Source: Orthonyx spaldingii
Lineage: Eukaryota; Chordata; Aves; Passeriformes; Orthonychidae
Direction of reading: 5' to 3'
DNA length: 64,000 nt
Assembly (NCBI GenBank): GCA_013397795.1
Contig: VZTJ01001765.1
Span: forward strand, 407,407 to 471,406
Of this stretch, positions 1 to 12,370 are shown piece after piece. The first letter of the stretch is position 1. Every line of letters begins with the position of its first letter. A model generated the notes under the pieces. That model searched no databases and was not told the DNA's origin. It was given only the letters and a program-made list of their open reading frames with translations. The position numbers and the translations under genes were made by a program.

Positions 1-3000
1 TTTTCCTGGAAAATTATGCCCACTAGTTAACATTTCAAAGTTTTGAAACTCCACACTAATTAGACTAATGTCATTTTTCATTTGTTTCCAGAAGGTTATG
101 GATTATGGAGAACTAGAAGTGAGGAAACAGGCTATGTGCTTTGCATATCCCAAAGGAGGAGACAGGGAGCTGTGGAAAGGGAGTTATGATACACTTGCTC
201 TGGGGTAATGGAGCCTGTGATCTGCTTGAAGGTAGAAAGGAAAAAACCAGGAGAGGAGTATAGGATTAAGAATGAGAGAGAAGAAAGTCATGAGGACAGT
301 ATGGAGATGTTACAGTCAAACAGTCAAAAGACTGAGCAAGAGAAAAAGACAGCTGTATCACAACTGAAAACAGGCATGAAGGGAGGGGTGAAGGGATGGC
401 AAAGAAGTAAAAGTGGAGAATTCTGCTATTGCCTTCTGATCGGAAAATAATGTGAAAGGGAAGCAGACAAAAGAATATGGTTAAAATCTTGAAAATACCT
501 GAAACTGTAGAGGCTACAATGGTTGAAGACATGGGAATCTTACCATGACAGTAGTTTTGACTTTGGCCTTGTGAGCTGTAAATAATATATACAGCTTCTG
601 TGAGTGGAAGTACATGATTTCCTATTGATGGCATAGAGGATCTGCTTCTACAGTTACTGCAGTAATATATGAGAAGCAGTTTTTTAAGTTATCCCTTCTC
701 TTTGTTATGCTCTATTGCTTTTTCACATTTACAATTTTCCAGATGCAGGCATCCATTTGACACAGTAAAGGAAAAAAGACATACACGAACATTTATCCCT
801 CACTGATTCCTTCAAGAATTTTGATGGATTTATCTTTCTTAAGAAACACCCTTGTTAGAGCGTTCTAGATGGAAGTATATGCATGCTTTTTAGTAGTGAT
901 TAAACCATGCCTGTCAGCTATGAAAAGCTTCTTTGACTGATGTAGCATGGGTCATTTTGCCTATAATTTAAGGACAGAAGCAGATTATACTATCCATTTA
1001 GTGCTTTTTTTCATCTTTAGAAGAGAAATTTGTAACAAGTCTCTGGTGTGAAGGACTGTTTACTATACAAAGAAGCAAAGTCAGAGGGTGTTTTGACACT
1101 GCAAACTGATTTTTTCTAAGACATAAGATCAAAATCATGATTAGGTGAGCCATGTATACAGCACGCACCCAGACCCTGGATCAGAAACAAGCAATTATAA
1201 AACATGAATTATTTTTTTATGAAAGAAATATTCTGAAACAACTAGCAGTGTTCAAAGTGGAGATTCTCAGAAGAGCCTTGTTCCCACACAGAGCATGAGC
1301 TTTGGTCTTTAATGATGTGCCTGATTCACAGTTCAGCGTTCAGTAGCCAGGAACCTGCTCACTCCGAGGGCCCCTAAACAGCACATTGCCGAGCAGCTCG
1401 CATCAGGCCCAGCGGCCATTCCAGAGATGAGCTTCCTACTCCCTCTAGTGCAGCAACCGTGCATTCAGGCACTGCCTGCTGCCGCTTTTAAAAAAGGTTC
1501 AGTGATAGAAAAGAAATTAAAGAGTAACAATTTTTGTGATAGAAACGTAATCAGTTTGTGTGTTGATTTACAAAGAATTCAGGAATACTGTCAAAAGAAC
1601 AATATTTTTGTCAAGTGGTTTGACTGATGTGGTCTTTAAAGGTGCTCGTTGTCGTAGAAGGTGAGGTATCCTGGCTTGAACCAGATCTGAATAGTAATGA
1701 GGGGCTGGAAGTTAGAAGTTGTGCTTCTAAGGTGCCATAACTTGGGCTTTACAAGTCAAATGCAGATATCTCAATTCTCTATACAGAAAGTAGAGGAGAG
1801 ACCAAAGCTGCAGCAGCTGGACTGGGAAGCTGCCTGCAAGTAGCAAATATGGATTTGGATTTTTAGGAAAGGGAAAAGATACTATGTGCCCAGAGCTGGT
1901 TCCTGTGTCTCACTTCCCTGTGCCCATGCTGGTATGCTTGCATAATTGGAGCTAGAAGTGTTCTAGTTATTTCTAGTTATTTCTGGACCATGCAAGTTCA
2001 GGATGGTAAATTAAAAGAGCTTCTAAAAGGTGATACAAGTGCATGGTAATAGCTCTAGGTTCCCACTCCATTCAGCCTTCTGAAGAGTCTGCTTTCTGCT
2101 AGTACTACTATCAATACCTTCCCTTTCCATGGCACCTACAATGCTAAAAAAGCCCCCAAATTGGTGGTATGACAGAGTGGGCGGCAGAACAGCCTAGAGA
2201 TCTCTAGGAAAATCATTTCCTTTCTTTATGTTCTGGCCATACAGTTTGTATAGACAAAAATTCCTGTGGAAGAGGTATGACAGAAAGTATTGATACTCTT
2301 GAACTGCCAGAAATATTCTACATTTCAAATTTAATCAGTTCAATGTTATTATATTTGTTCACTTCCTTGGGTTATTTCTTGTAATACTAATTCTTATTAT
2401 GTCTTTATAATTCCTTTCCAATCAAATATTTTTTTCTACTCCCAACCAAAGTCCTGTCATCTTCCTGGCATCTGGTGGCTGTCTATTGTGGACACAGCAG
2501 GGACAGACAGATCTTATTTTGCCATTAGCTGTGATCTTAAGGGTGATTACATTTGCTTTTCCTTCTACTTTTAAATTATCCCTTATCAGAATGCTTCTAT
2601 AATTTATGTATTTAATCCCTTCTTAGAGATCTATTTCTGAGTGCTTAGTATCATATAAGACATTTTAAACATATATTCTATTAAACAGATCATCTCCAAC
2701 AAAGATCACACATCAAGCATTGACAACACAGATGACCTGTTACAAAATGCTTTGCTTGACTGCTCTGTCCCCAGCTACTGTCAGTAAAAGGGACTCCTTT
2801 ACCTCATTCTCCCTTACAGTAAATATTTTATTACCTGAGTTACCTATTGTGTCACCTGTAAGAATGTGCCCTGAAGGGTATAGGGATATGATTCAAATGT
2901 CCCTGTGCATGGTGCTTCACTGGGATTCATTATCGTGAGGGACACAAGGTGAGATGGGCAATCTTAACTCATCATCAGACATGGCTTTTGGACAGAAAAA

Positions 3001-3569
3001 AAAAAAAAAAGATGTATTTAGTTATAATGTTGTGGTGATCATCATCATGGTCTAACTTGTGAAAAGAGAGAATATCTTTTATTAGATCATGTGAGATCCC
3101 TGGAAAAAAAAGAGGTGGACTTTAGACTACATAATTTAATAATTAGAAACCTGACTTTGGGAACCATTTCACAACTTTGGGAGACAAACATTAAAACAAT
3201 AAAACAAGCCAGAAAACTGAGAGCTTCAGTTTGGCAGCCATGTTCCTTTCCACCTGCTTAGCATCTCTCCAAGAATTCCTAATGTGTGCTCCAGATTTTC
3301 TCCAAGTGAGGGGCTGTTCACAGCAACGCACATTTTCAAGTTCTTAATTTCAGTTCTTAATAACTTCCATTTCAGGTTGTGGATTCAGGTTTTGGAAAAC
3401 AAATGCAAATTACCTAGATGGCAGTATTTGGAGCCAGGCATCTGGACTGATTCCTCTCTCCAGATCTTTCTTACTCAGGTAGGAATATGTCGGCTATGCC
3501 AATGGCAAAGATGGTTCTTGTCACTGTCAGGAATAGCTGGAGCTGAGCAAAACAATTGTGTGTGCAGAC
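1..3569. other. Gene-free AT-rich DNA, no recognised feature
   Basis: I see no convincing exon, RNA gene or transposon here. Open frames are at most about 125 codons, lie on both strands and show no family motifs. A 15-A run lies at 2,996-3,010, and a 10-bp tandem duplication (ttctagttat twice) at 1,961-1,980. A small CpG-bearing patch near 1,330-1,450 is the only local change in composition. Confidence 0.5.
2465..2478 (-). promoter_or_regulatory. Possible CTCF-like motif
   Basis: Read on the minus strand this is CCACCAGATGCCAG. It matches the general vertebrate CTCF core (CCASYAGRKGGCRS) at 13 of 14 positions; the mismatch is at position 11, which is normally a strongly conserved G. Single motif matches of this quality are common by chance, so binding is only a possibility. 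Confidence 0.15.
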
Positions 3570-4040
3570 AAATTAAATCATTTGGGTTGGAAAAGACATC
3601 TGAGACCTTTGAGTCCAACCATAAACCTAACGCTACCAAGTACACAACTAAACCAAGTCCCTAAGAATCCTATCTACACACCTTTTAAGTACCTCCAGGG
3701 ATAGTGACTCAACCACTACCCTAGGCAAACAATCCCAATACTTTATAACTCTTTCCTTGAAGAAATATCCAATCTAAATCTCCCCTGGTATAACTTGAGA
3801 CCATTTTCTCTCATCTTATCACTTGTTACTTGAGAGAAGAGACTGATGCTTACCTGCATGCGACCTCCTTTCGGGGAGTTGTAGAGAGCGATAAGGTCTG
3901 CCCTGAGCCTTCTTTTCTTGGGTTCAAGAACCCCAGCTTACTCAGCCACTCCTCATAGCACTTGTACTCCAGACCCTCTGCCAGCTTTTTTGCCTTTCTC
4001 CAGACACGCTCCAACACCTCAATGGTTTTCTTGTTGTGAA
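3570..4040 (-). mobile_element. CR1 LINE fragment, 5'-truncated, 3' end present
   Basis: CR1 is the main non-LTR retrotransposon of birds; copies insert by target-primed reverse transcription and are usually 5'-truncated. The plus strand here reads as the reverse complement of a CR1 3' region. It starts with the typical GTTGGAAAAGA-type tail at the low-coordinate end and runs through the characteristic blocks around 3,660-3,860 into the end of ORF2. On the minus strand, codons near 3,930-4,010 encode a peptide containing GLEYKCYEEWLSKLG, a recognisable C-terminal CR1 ORF2 motif, followed by the decayed remainder. The terminal octamer repeat usually found at CR1 3' ends is not clear, and the reading frame is broken. 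It is an inactive relic. Boundaries are accurate to about 10-15 bases. Confidence 0.9.
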
Positions 4041-7000
4041 TAGAAATATTTAAGCAAAGTGACTGACCTGGTGCAAGTGGTCTGGTAGAAGGGGGAGGTG
4101 GGCAACTTGCTGTCACAAATTGCTATTTTTTGTCTAGATCTTCTTTTCTGATTTAGCTGAGCATGAAGCTGCATGAACACTGCATCCAGGTGATGAGAAG
4201 AACTGACAGGAGAAATTGTTCCTTTTTAGCAAAAGTCAACTTTTGTCAGGCTATAAAGCCTGTGCAGTCATGCATACGGAGTCCAGTGTAAGGTGAGCGT
4301 TAGTCACAAATTAGTCTGTTTGGTCCTTAAACGCCTCCACTGAGACCGCCATAAAAAGTGGACAATAAATACTATTAATTTGGTATTATTTTGTTATTTT
4401 TTTGCATTTCCACTATTTTTCCAGTATGTAACTAGATGTTAAACAAGTCATTGAGGCTTGAAAACTTACCAGGTAGAAGTTATTTTGTTACTTTCTTAAA
4501 AAATGCTTTTCCTCAACAAACAAGGCTCAATATCTATTCTGCACTTCTTTTTTCCAAGTTTATACACCAGCTAGTGGTTAGTATAATGTTGTTACAATAT
4601 TTGAATGCTTTGCACAGTTGGTGTCAGCCAGTGACTTACCAAACATACACTGTTTTGATGGTTTGTCTTGAGCTGGTCCCACCCCAGTACAACACAGGCA
4701 GTAACTCTGGGCCATTCTGAAGATCCATTATACATTTTCTTCCTTGCCACTCTCATTACCTGGCAGGCTCATCCCTCTTGGTTTTTTTAAAGCCTGAAAA
4801 AACTTGAAAGTCTCATAAAAGTTCTATACAATGTCACTCATTTTCCTGTGTCTCCATTGAAGACTGTGGCCAGCTATTTAAAATTAACAGGATAGCATAC
4901 ATCTACAATTTCCAGGTGTCCCCAGAACCCTCAGGTACTTAACATCTCAAAACCTGGGCCATGATTTCTATATTTATGAGATTCAAAATTCTCTCTGAGT
5001 TTTTAACAATACTAAATTGTGTTTTGCTGCCATCACAACCCACTGTGATAAAGCAAGATCCGATAAAGCACTAGGAAGTTTTCTCTTTGTGTATAAATAT
5101 TTATGTATGTAAATGGGTATATGGTTAATTATAACTGACAAGAACAGACTGACACAAACTCAGATCCTCTGTCCCCATGGACAGATACAAGTTGCTTGTT
5201 GAAGTGTTGTGGCGTATCTCATGGGCTGTGTACTGAATCATTGATTAAATGCTGCAGCATGTGGATAGCTGAAATGCCAGTGACTCTTGAGCAGGGAGGG
5301 AGGAAGGAATGTGCACTGAATAAGAACACAGAGAGATCGTCTGGTTTATATTTCTTGATGTTTCATAAATTGGTCAAGAGCTGAAAGGTTTCTCTTTTTA
5401 TTTTACTTAAGTTTGAACAGAAACGTTTACTGAAGACTGCACAGGCTGTCTAGCTCACACATGCACACAGAATAGAAGCCCCACACAGGAAAGACTTAGA
5501 AAAGGATTTAAGAAGAAGATAGGTCAAGCTGCACTTGACAGGCACAGGGCAGTTTGAAAATAACCCTCGAATCTGACTCTTTCAGCACAGGCAGAGTCCC
5601 TGAATCTGCTTATATATTTGGAAAACATTTGCATATAGCTGACACTTTTGAATGAGGCTTGCATATTTTTGGTTTCTGGAGTTTTTTCATTCCTTTTGTT
5701 ACTGTGTGTTTTGTTTGCAGGTAAGCTTATGTCTCTTCTGCCAGGTACATCAAAAGTACTCCATTGTACTTCTGCTTTTACCCTTTAATAGACTTATAAT
5801 GTTACTTGAAGGGAAAAGAACTGTTTAGATTAAATTTACAGTGCTGCTCAAAATCAGAAGCATCTATGTAATTAAAATATATATCTATTCAATAAAAATA
5901 TAAGTAAATGTGTACTCGTGTCACTGAAAACACAGAATTCTTCTGCATGACATTTTTGGGACATAGAGAAGGGTTATTTCCTTTCAATACTTCAACTTGT
6001 TTTTCCAGCATGGCATCACGCACTGCTTATGCATATCTTGAAACTGTAATGTTTTTAAGTGTGTTACTTTTTTATTATTGTTATTTTTGTCATTTCGTGA
6101 TGAAAGGTTGCATAGTTTCTAATGTGCCACTGTCATAACAACATACCACCATCACTATACATGTTTTCTGCAAGACATTCCTTTATTGGACGAAGGCTGC
6201 TGGATTGGCGTTTTTTGAACAGCATGCCATGTGGTCTATTCCTGTTGTGGAGAGAAGTCTCATTTTTGTCTTTGAAACCCTGCTTCAAGGAAACCTGAAA
6301 GAAAAAAAGCATACCAAAACATACAGTAGCATCAAGTTTTTTCTGGAACTAGACCTGTGAAACTGTTTTGAAATGCCTTGTTCAACAAATGTACTGCACA
6401 CATGTGTGATATAAGTGGATGTAAGGAACCTGGTAGGTGATTTACCTTAAGACTGGTCTTCTGTATAGAAGCAGAGATATCTGCTGACCAAGTGCATGGC
6501 ATTTTCACCTCCCTTTCCCCATATATTTTTTTTCTATATGTGACAAGAGACAGGCTCACCAATTACTTTTCTGAAACAAAATAGAACTAAAAGACCTCCA
6601 AGCTACAAAGTCAGCTCGTACTCTTAAATATCCAGCATTTTGCTTATACTGTGTTAGCAATCTACATGGTCTCAGGTACAAAGAAATTGGCATCTGAGTG
6701 CTAACAAATGTAGAAGTGCCTGACAGCAAAGAGAAAAGTATTACACTGCAATTGTTGTTCAGTTTTGTAGTAATGAACTGGAAAGGTGTCTTTTACAAAC
6801 TTTTGCAGCTTACTGGCAGGTATATTCCTGTACTACAAAGACAACATTAATAGGTTCTTTTCTTACTCCGCTGGAAGGCTTAAGTATAACAGCTTGCACC
6901 TTCAGACTTTGCTGAAACCCTAATGAGCCTAGAGAGGCAGAGTAACTCAGGTGTTATACTCCCACAAAATTCACTCGTCATAAAGCCAAATGGGAACTTA

Positions 7001-10000
7001 ATGCTAAAAATTATTTGCAAGGATGATGAAAGTGCAGCTGACTTTTTGGCCCCTATTCCAAAGCCTTTCTTCTTGCAGTCTATATTTTGCACTGCACACT
7101 TTATGTAAATTGGGCTGTCAGTCTGTCTATTTGTGCCCTTCCTGATAGTCTTTGCTGTTCTGGGTCAGAAGTTACTAACAAAAATTTCACCTTAATCACT
7201 CCTTTAGTTATGGTTTTTTTCAAGTCAATCTCCCATTTGTGCTTTTACTGCTAACAGGGAATTTGCTGCCTTCTTTTACTGCCTTTGTCTCTTTTTAACC
7301 TTTTGTAGTCCTATCAGACATATTTCTTTTTACCCTCCCGTATCAAGGTAGTTGATGGCAAAAGCTTTTATTTTCTTTCTAATCCCTGTCTTCATATTCT
7401 TTTGCATGTAACCTGTCTGCTTTTATTACATAGTTCTCTTCTAGAGCTTAGCCTTTTCTGCTATCGTTAATGTATAACCATTCCAAATGACCTGCATTCC
7501 ATTGCAGCTTGAATATTATACTGCTGGATTAAGGGCCTTTAATGAGTTCATGGAATCATATTGTCTTGTGCATAATTTATTTAAATTGGAATCCATGAGA
7601 AGATGCACACAGGGCAGCTCATGTTGATTTTTCAGTTGACTTTGAAGCCTCCATTTGCAATTTACTTAGCTGTTCTTTTTTGTATACAACAGTCCTGAAG
7701 AAACTTGTGCCCTGGGTATAGCCAAAAGGCCTTCTAAATATTACACATTTTAGGAAGATGCATTAAAATATTTCTATGGAAATTCAGAAATCATTTTCTA
7801 GAGTAGAAGATTATGCAAGAACATTTGAAGGCTTGTTTGGTCAACCTCAGCCTCTAAATTTCACAAAATTGGTTCTCCATTGGCCTGTATAAATCCTTCA
7901 CTGGTGTTTTTAGATCCAGCTGTAAAGTGTATGAGTGTTGCTACCTAAATGTCCTCATAGATTTAGTCACAAATTACTGCTTGAGGGAAAAAGAGATCAA
8001 GGCTCATGAAGTAAAATCATTATGTTGCGTGCATTATGTTGGACTTCACTTGTAGCAACTCAAATTCAATACTGTTTTGACTACAGATTCAGGATTGCAA
8101 ATACATAACAGCTGAAAAAGGAGAGGAACTGCTTAAATTAGCAGCTAAAGCTTTATGAGATGCCAAGTATTAAATAATAGAGAATACTGCAAGTTAGGAT
8201 TGAGGTTCAATATCAGAATATGGACTATGACTGAAGTATCTATCCCACAGGGAGTAAGGATAGATGAAACTGAAGAGCACTGGTAAGCAAGTCTGGAGAT
8301 ACCAGAACATGATAAGCAGAAGGCAACAGATGAGAACTGAAGCATTGCAGCAGACGTGGGTAGAGGAAGAGCCTCTGGATCCCTGACCAGAAGACCAGAG
8401 ATTGCTGTGAGTTTGTTGAAGATGCATTATTAGTAAGTACAGTTTTGTAATGCCTGCAAGTGAGAAGTACCAGCTGCTATAGCTTACATTTAAAGTTTAA
8501 AATTTAAGGTTTTTAATCCATCCTTTTTGATGGAAGAGGAGGTGATTTCCATCTCAAAATGGCTAAACTGGTTGTTGCTGCTCTTGTCTAGTAGCAACAA
8601 TGGAATTCAGAACCTTGCATGATCTTGCTTTTTTTTAAAAAAAAAATATTTTTTTATATAAAGCTACCTAAAAATAAAAATAGAAAACCTAACTTTAGCT
8701 TTCACTGTCCCTGTTTGGAAAGCTTAGTCAAAGACCTATGGCAGAACTGTGTAATATCCTCTGAACTAAAATAGCTGTCTGTTAGAGTGTTTGAACAGCT
8801 CCTTTCTCTTATAGAGGGAATACTTCATACATAGTTTACATCTGCTCCAGTATCCACAAACAGTAAAATCCTCCATATTTTTTATTTTAAGAACAAAATA
8901 AAATTTACCTGTTTTAACAATAAAACAAGATGCAAGATATTTTGATAGATGTGACACTAACTATATATGAAATAGTACCATGCAGGCTTCTCTTTGGTTT
9001 CATTCCAGATGAAAATATATGGAAAAATTGTTTTCATTATTATTTTTAAAACACATAATTTTTATCACAAACCTGGATTTTTTTTTTCACCCTAAGAAAT
9101 TTATGGATGTCAGCTGATGGACAACTACTCATAACATTATTTTCTCATCTTTTTTTGGTATCATTTTTCTGTGAACAAAGGATATTCTAAACATCCGGGA
9201 AATTTATCACTGTGGTTTTTTGTTGTGGATGTATTTATAAGGTATGTTATAAATGATGTGGGGAAAGAGAGTTTGTTTAAATTCACCAGTAATGCTCCAC
9301 AATCATTTATTTTATGCTCTGAATATAGTAAGCAATGACCAGACAAGTCACTTTACAAAACCAGAAGACTTCTGTAGTTTGCTTATGTGTAAAGTCTGTA
9401 CCTGGCTTGCTTGCTACTTGTCTCTTTTAGTCTGGCCAACTACTAGATTTCACCAAGTAAAGGATCTTGTTTCAGCTATTTTGTGAATGCTATTTCAGGT
9501 GTAGCAATAGCAATTAAGTTCTTTTCCGAACAGAAGGAAACAGCCTCTTCCTCACTGGCTATGCAGCTCTTTTCTCACTAGAATAGTATTTAGGACATTA
9601 GCAACCTTGGGTATTAATGGATCCTAGTCAGCTAAATAAAGCTTATCTTTTATAATGGATTTTAGATCACCTAACATTTCAGTTACATGATATGCTGATT
9701 TTTGTACCTAATCCCGTGACATTTTCTGCAAGAATTGGATCACAACATAAAAAGCCATTTCTGATAGATAAGTTAGTTACCATATTCTTTTCTTTCTCCT
9801 GCTCTTAAAATGCTCACATTAATTTACTGTATGTATTTGTGAATTTATTTGGAAAATATTTTCACTACATGAATATCTTGTGAACAGTTTGTTGTGAATA
9901 TTTATTATCTAACATCTACATTAATTCAGTGTTGGTTAGTCATTTGAGTGATACAGATTCTCTACTGGGTTACTTTGCATCTTACAAAGACTTTTCACAT

Positions 10001-12059
10001 TTAAAGTATTGTGAAAAATCAAACTCAACATACATTTTGCTACTACTTAAGCTTTTGATTAAATTCACCGTGGCAAGTGAAAGTAAACCTTGATTATTTC
10101 AGCGCTCAGATAAACATCAGTGGCATTTTTCCTATTGCTCAGGCAGCTCAAGTAATTGCAACCTTCTGACCCAGATTCTCCCTGCAGACTCAGGCCAGTA
10201 CAGCCTTCTTCACTTGGTCTTTTACACTGCTGTGTAAAGTCCCTATGGGCTGTGAAGGAGTTGTCACAGTCCACTCCAGAAATGGCTTCATTGCAGGAAA
10301 ACGCATTTATTAAATCCTTTGGGATCTTTCCATGTAGGGCCCTGAGATGTAAGATTTCTTTCACAGGCTTTGTAACTAAAGAAAGCAGTCAATCACTATT
10401 AAGACTAAGAAGGTATTACTTGAAATCAGGCATTTACCTATGGATTTATACAGTTAAAGAGAATAGCTTTATTTGTCTATTCTTCGTGTCACCTTCTGTT
10501 TTCTGTCGAGTCAGTCACAGACCTATACTTAACACTTACTAAAATAAACAGGGCTTCAAATTTTTGTGTTTAATACTTCATTCTTGATAATTTTGGCTCT
10601 GTCTTGTCAGTGCTTCTGTGTTTCCCTAACCGTAAGCACTACAATTCTTTCATTACAAGGTGTTGTGCAGGTTATGTAATTGTTTAGAAAGTACTTTGAA
10701 ATAATCAAATGAAAGACATTTACAGAAGTACGAGACATTTCACTGGGAGTCTTTCTGTGACCCTACAGTCTTTTATGCTCAGGTCCTCCCCAGATGTTTC
10801 TTCATCTTTGAGTCTGAATGTGTCCAGTGTTGGGGGCATTTTCATAGGACATACCCATGAGGAACTGACATCCAGAAATTGACTCTCCAGATATTAAACA
10901 TTAATACACAGTGTTCAATACATCTGTAGCTCACTTATATGGCATTTGTATACCTCTTCTTATTGACACTTTATGCAATATCCCTCCCATACCACCACTT
11001 TCAGTGCTGCCTCAGTTTTGGATGCGAGTCCCAGACAATATGCTGGCTCTGAGAACAAATGCAAAGATATGTAGTTGTCAGTGTTTGATGACTTTTCCTT
11101 ATACACACACCTGTATTTCCAATTTGTTTTTCTCCATGCAGTTTATTTCCTTTATTACAAATACCAGTTTTCCCAAGCTTTTTTGTTTCTCCATACACAG
11201 AAACTCAGAAAAACTGCAGCAGCCTCCTAGAACATTTTGTGCTGGGACAATTTCATCCAAACACTTGATATTGCTGGGCAGTTTGGATTTGTAATTTGAG
11301 AGGACCACCCTCAAATTTCTTGAGTGCATAAGGAGACATAAGACATCAGCCTCTGTGTGAGAGACAGATCAGAAGAAAAAAAGCTGGCAGCCAAGTTAGT
11401 GTGTCTTGTCAAGTTACCCTATTGGAGCCTGTCAGTGTCAGCTTGTGCACAGAAATAGAAGCGTCTCAGTAAATTAAATCTCTTAAAACAAAACAGATAT
11501 AAAGTAAGGGGCACAATTAACCTCCTAAACCTACCATTCCTCAATTTTAGCTCAGTCTGTTTTGGACCAAGCATTGTTTTTCAACGTTTCCATTAATTGA
11601 ACAACTGTATAGTTTATTAAGCTAAGAAAAGTAGTTGAGATGAAGTTTTAAAGAAGCAGTTTAAGACCTGCAAGTAGTGGTAACGTTACAAGCTGGGAAA
11701 AGCAGAAGAGAAAAGCTAAAAATGAAAATAAAATGGAAACAAGACACACATACCACTCATTTTCTGCTTTTATACTGTATAGCTTTCCCTTATTCCTTTA
11801 TTTTTGTTTGAATAATTGCAGTCCATCTGGCAGAGAGGTGTATCTTCTCTTTTTGTGACTGATGTAGTATGAAAAAATATTCTAAGCCAACATCAATATT
11901 TTGCAAAGTTGAACTAAGACAGCATGTGCTGCCACAGCTTCAACTCTTGTTGCTTTTATCAGAATATGTGTAAATTATTTTAGAATGTTTTATGGCCAGT
12001 GATTTTATTTAAATAAGAGCCTGTGCAGTTATTGATGCCTGACCTGAGCTGTACAGGTT
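4041..12059. other. Gene-free AT-rich DNA
   Basis: I found no feature I can support across these 8 kb. Frames of 60-128 codons occur on both strands (for example around 10,065-10,542 and 10,911-11,329), but they overlap each other antisense and show no known domain. A T8-A10-T7 low-complexity stretch lies near 8,629-8,656. It may be intronic or intergenic. Confidence 0.5.
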
Positions 12060-12370
12060 TCCTGGGAACTGTACATGTTCAGTGAAGGAGAGAGCAGACC
12101 AATAGGCAGCTATGGGCAACGAAACAGAAAGGAGAAATCCTTCTCAGGTTGTTGGTGAAAAAGACGCACATTTGAGCCTCTGGAGGCCGTGCCCAGCTGA
12201 CCGCACTGGGGATAGAAACAGTGGCTATATATAGGTGTGGCCTGGGGCTGCAGGAGACCACACACAGGCACAGTGGTGCTCCTCAGAAGCCAAATAAAGC
12301 TGCTGCTGCCTGTGTGAATCAGCTGGTGAGTCAGCAAAGCCCTTGCCAGGAGAGCAGCAGGCACAGCAAA
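12060..12370 (+). mobile_element. Candidate solo LTR of an endogenous retrovirus
   Basis: The block has the order of signals expected of a retroviral long terminal repeat on the plus strand: CCAAT at 12,099-12,103, TATATATA at 12,226-12,233 and AATAAA at 12,293-12,298. The TATA box to poly(A) signal distance of about 60 bases would give a short R region, as in many bird LTRs. After AATAAA comes a GCTGCTGCTGCCTGTGTGAA segment and then a GAGTC motif, also LTR-like in style. The block is richer in GC and CpG than its flanks. No internal gag, pol or env is visible on either side, so it would be a solo LTR. I could not fix the TG...CA ends or a target-site duplication. The alternative is an ordinary host promoter with a chance AATAAA. 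The boundaries given are approximate. Confidence 0.4.
12226..12233 (+). promoter_or_regulatory. TATA box (TATATATA)
   Basis: TATATATA is followed by AGGTGTGG and lies about 120 bases downstream of a CCAAT box. Within the candidate LTR it would place a transcription start near 12,258. It shares the 12-base string ctatatataggt with a second site at 56,695-56,706. Confidence 0.4.
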
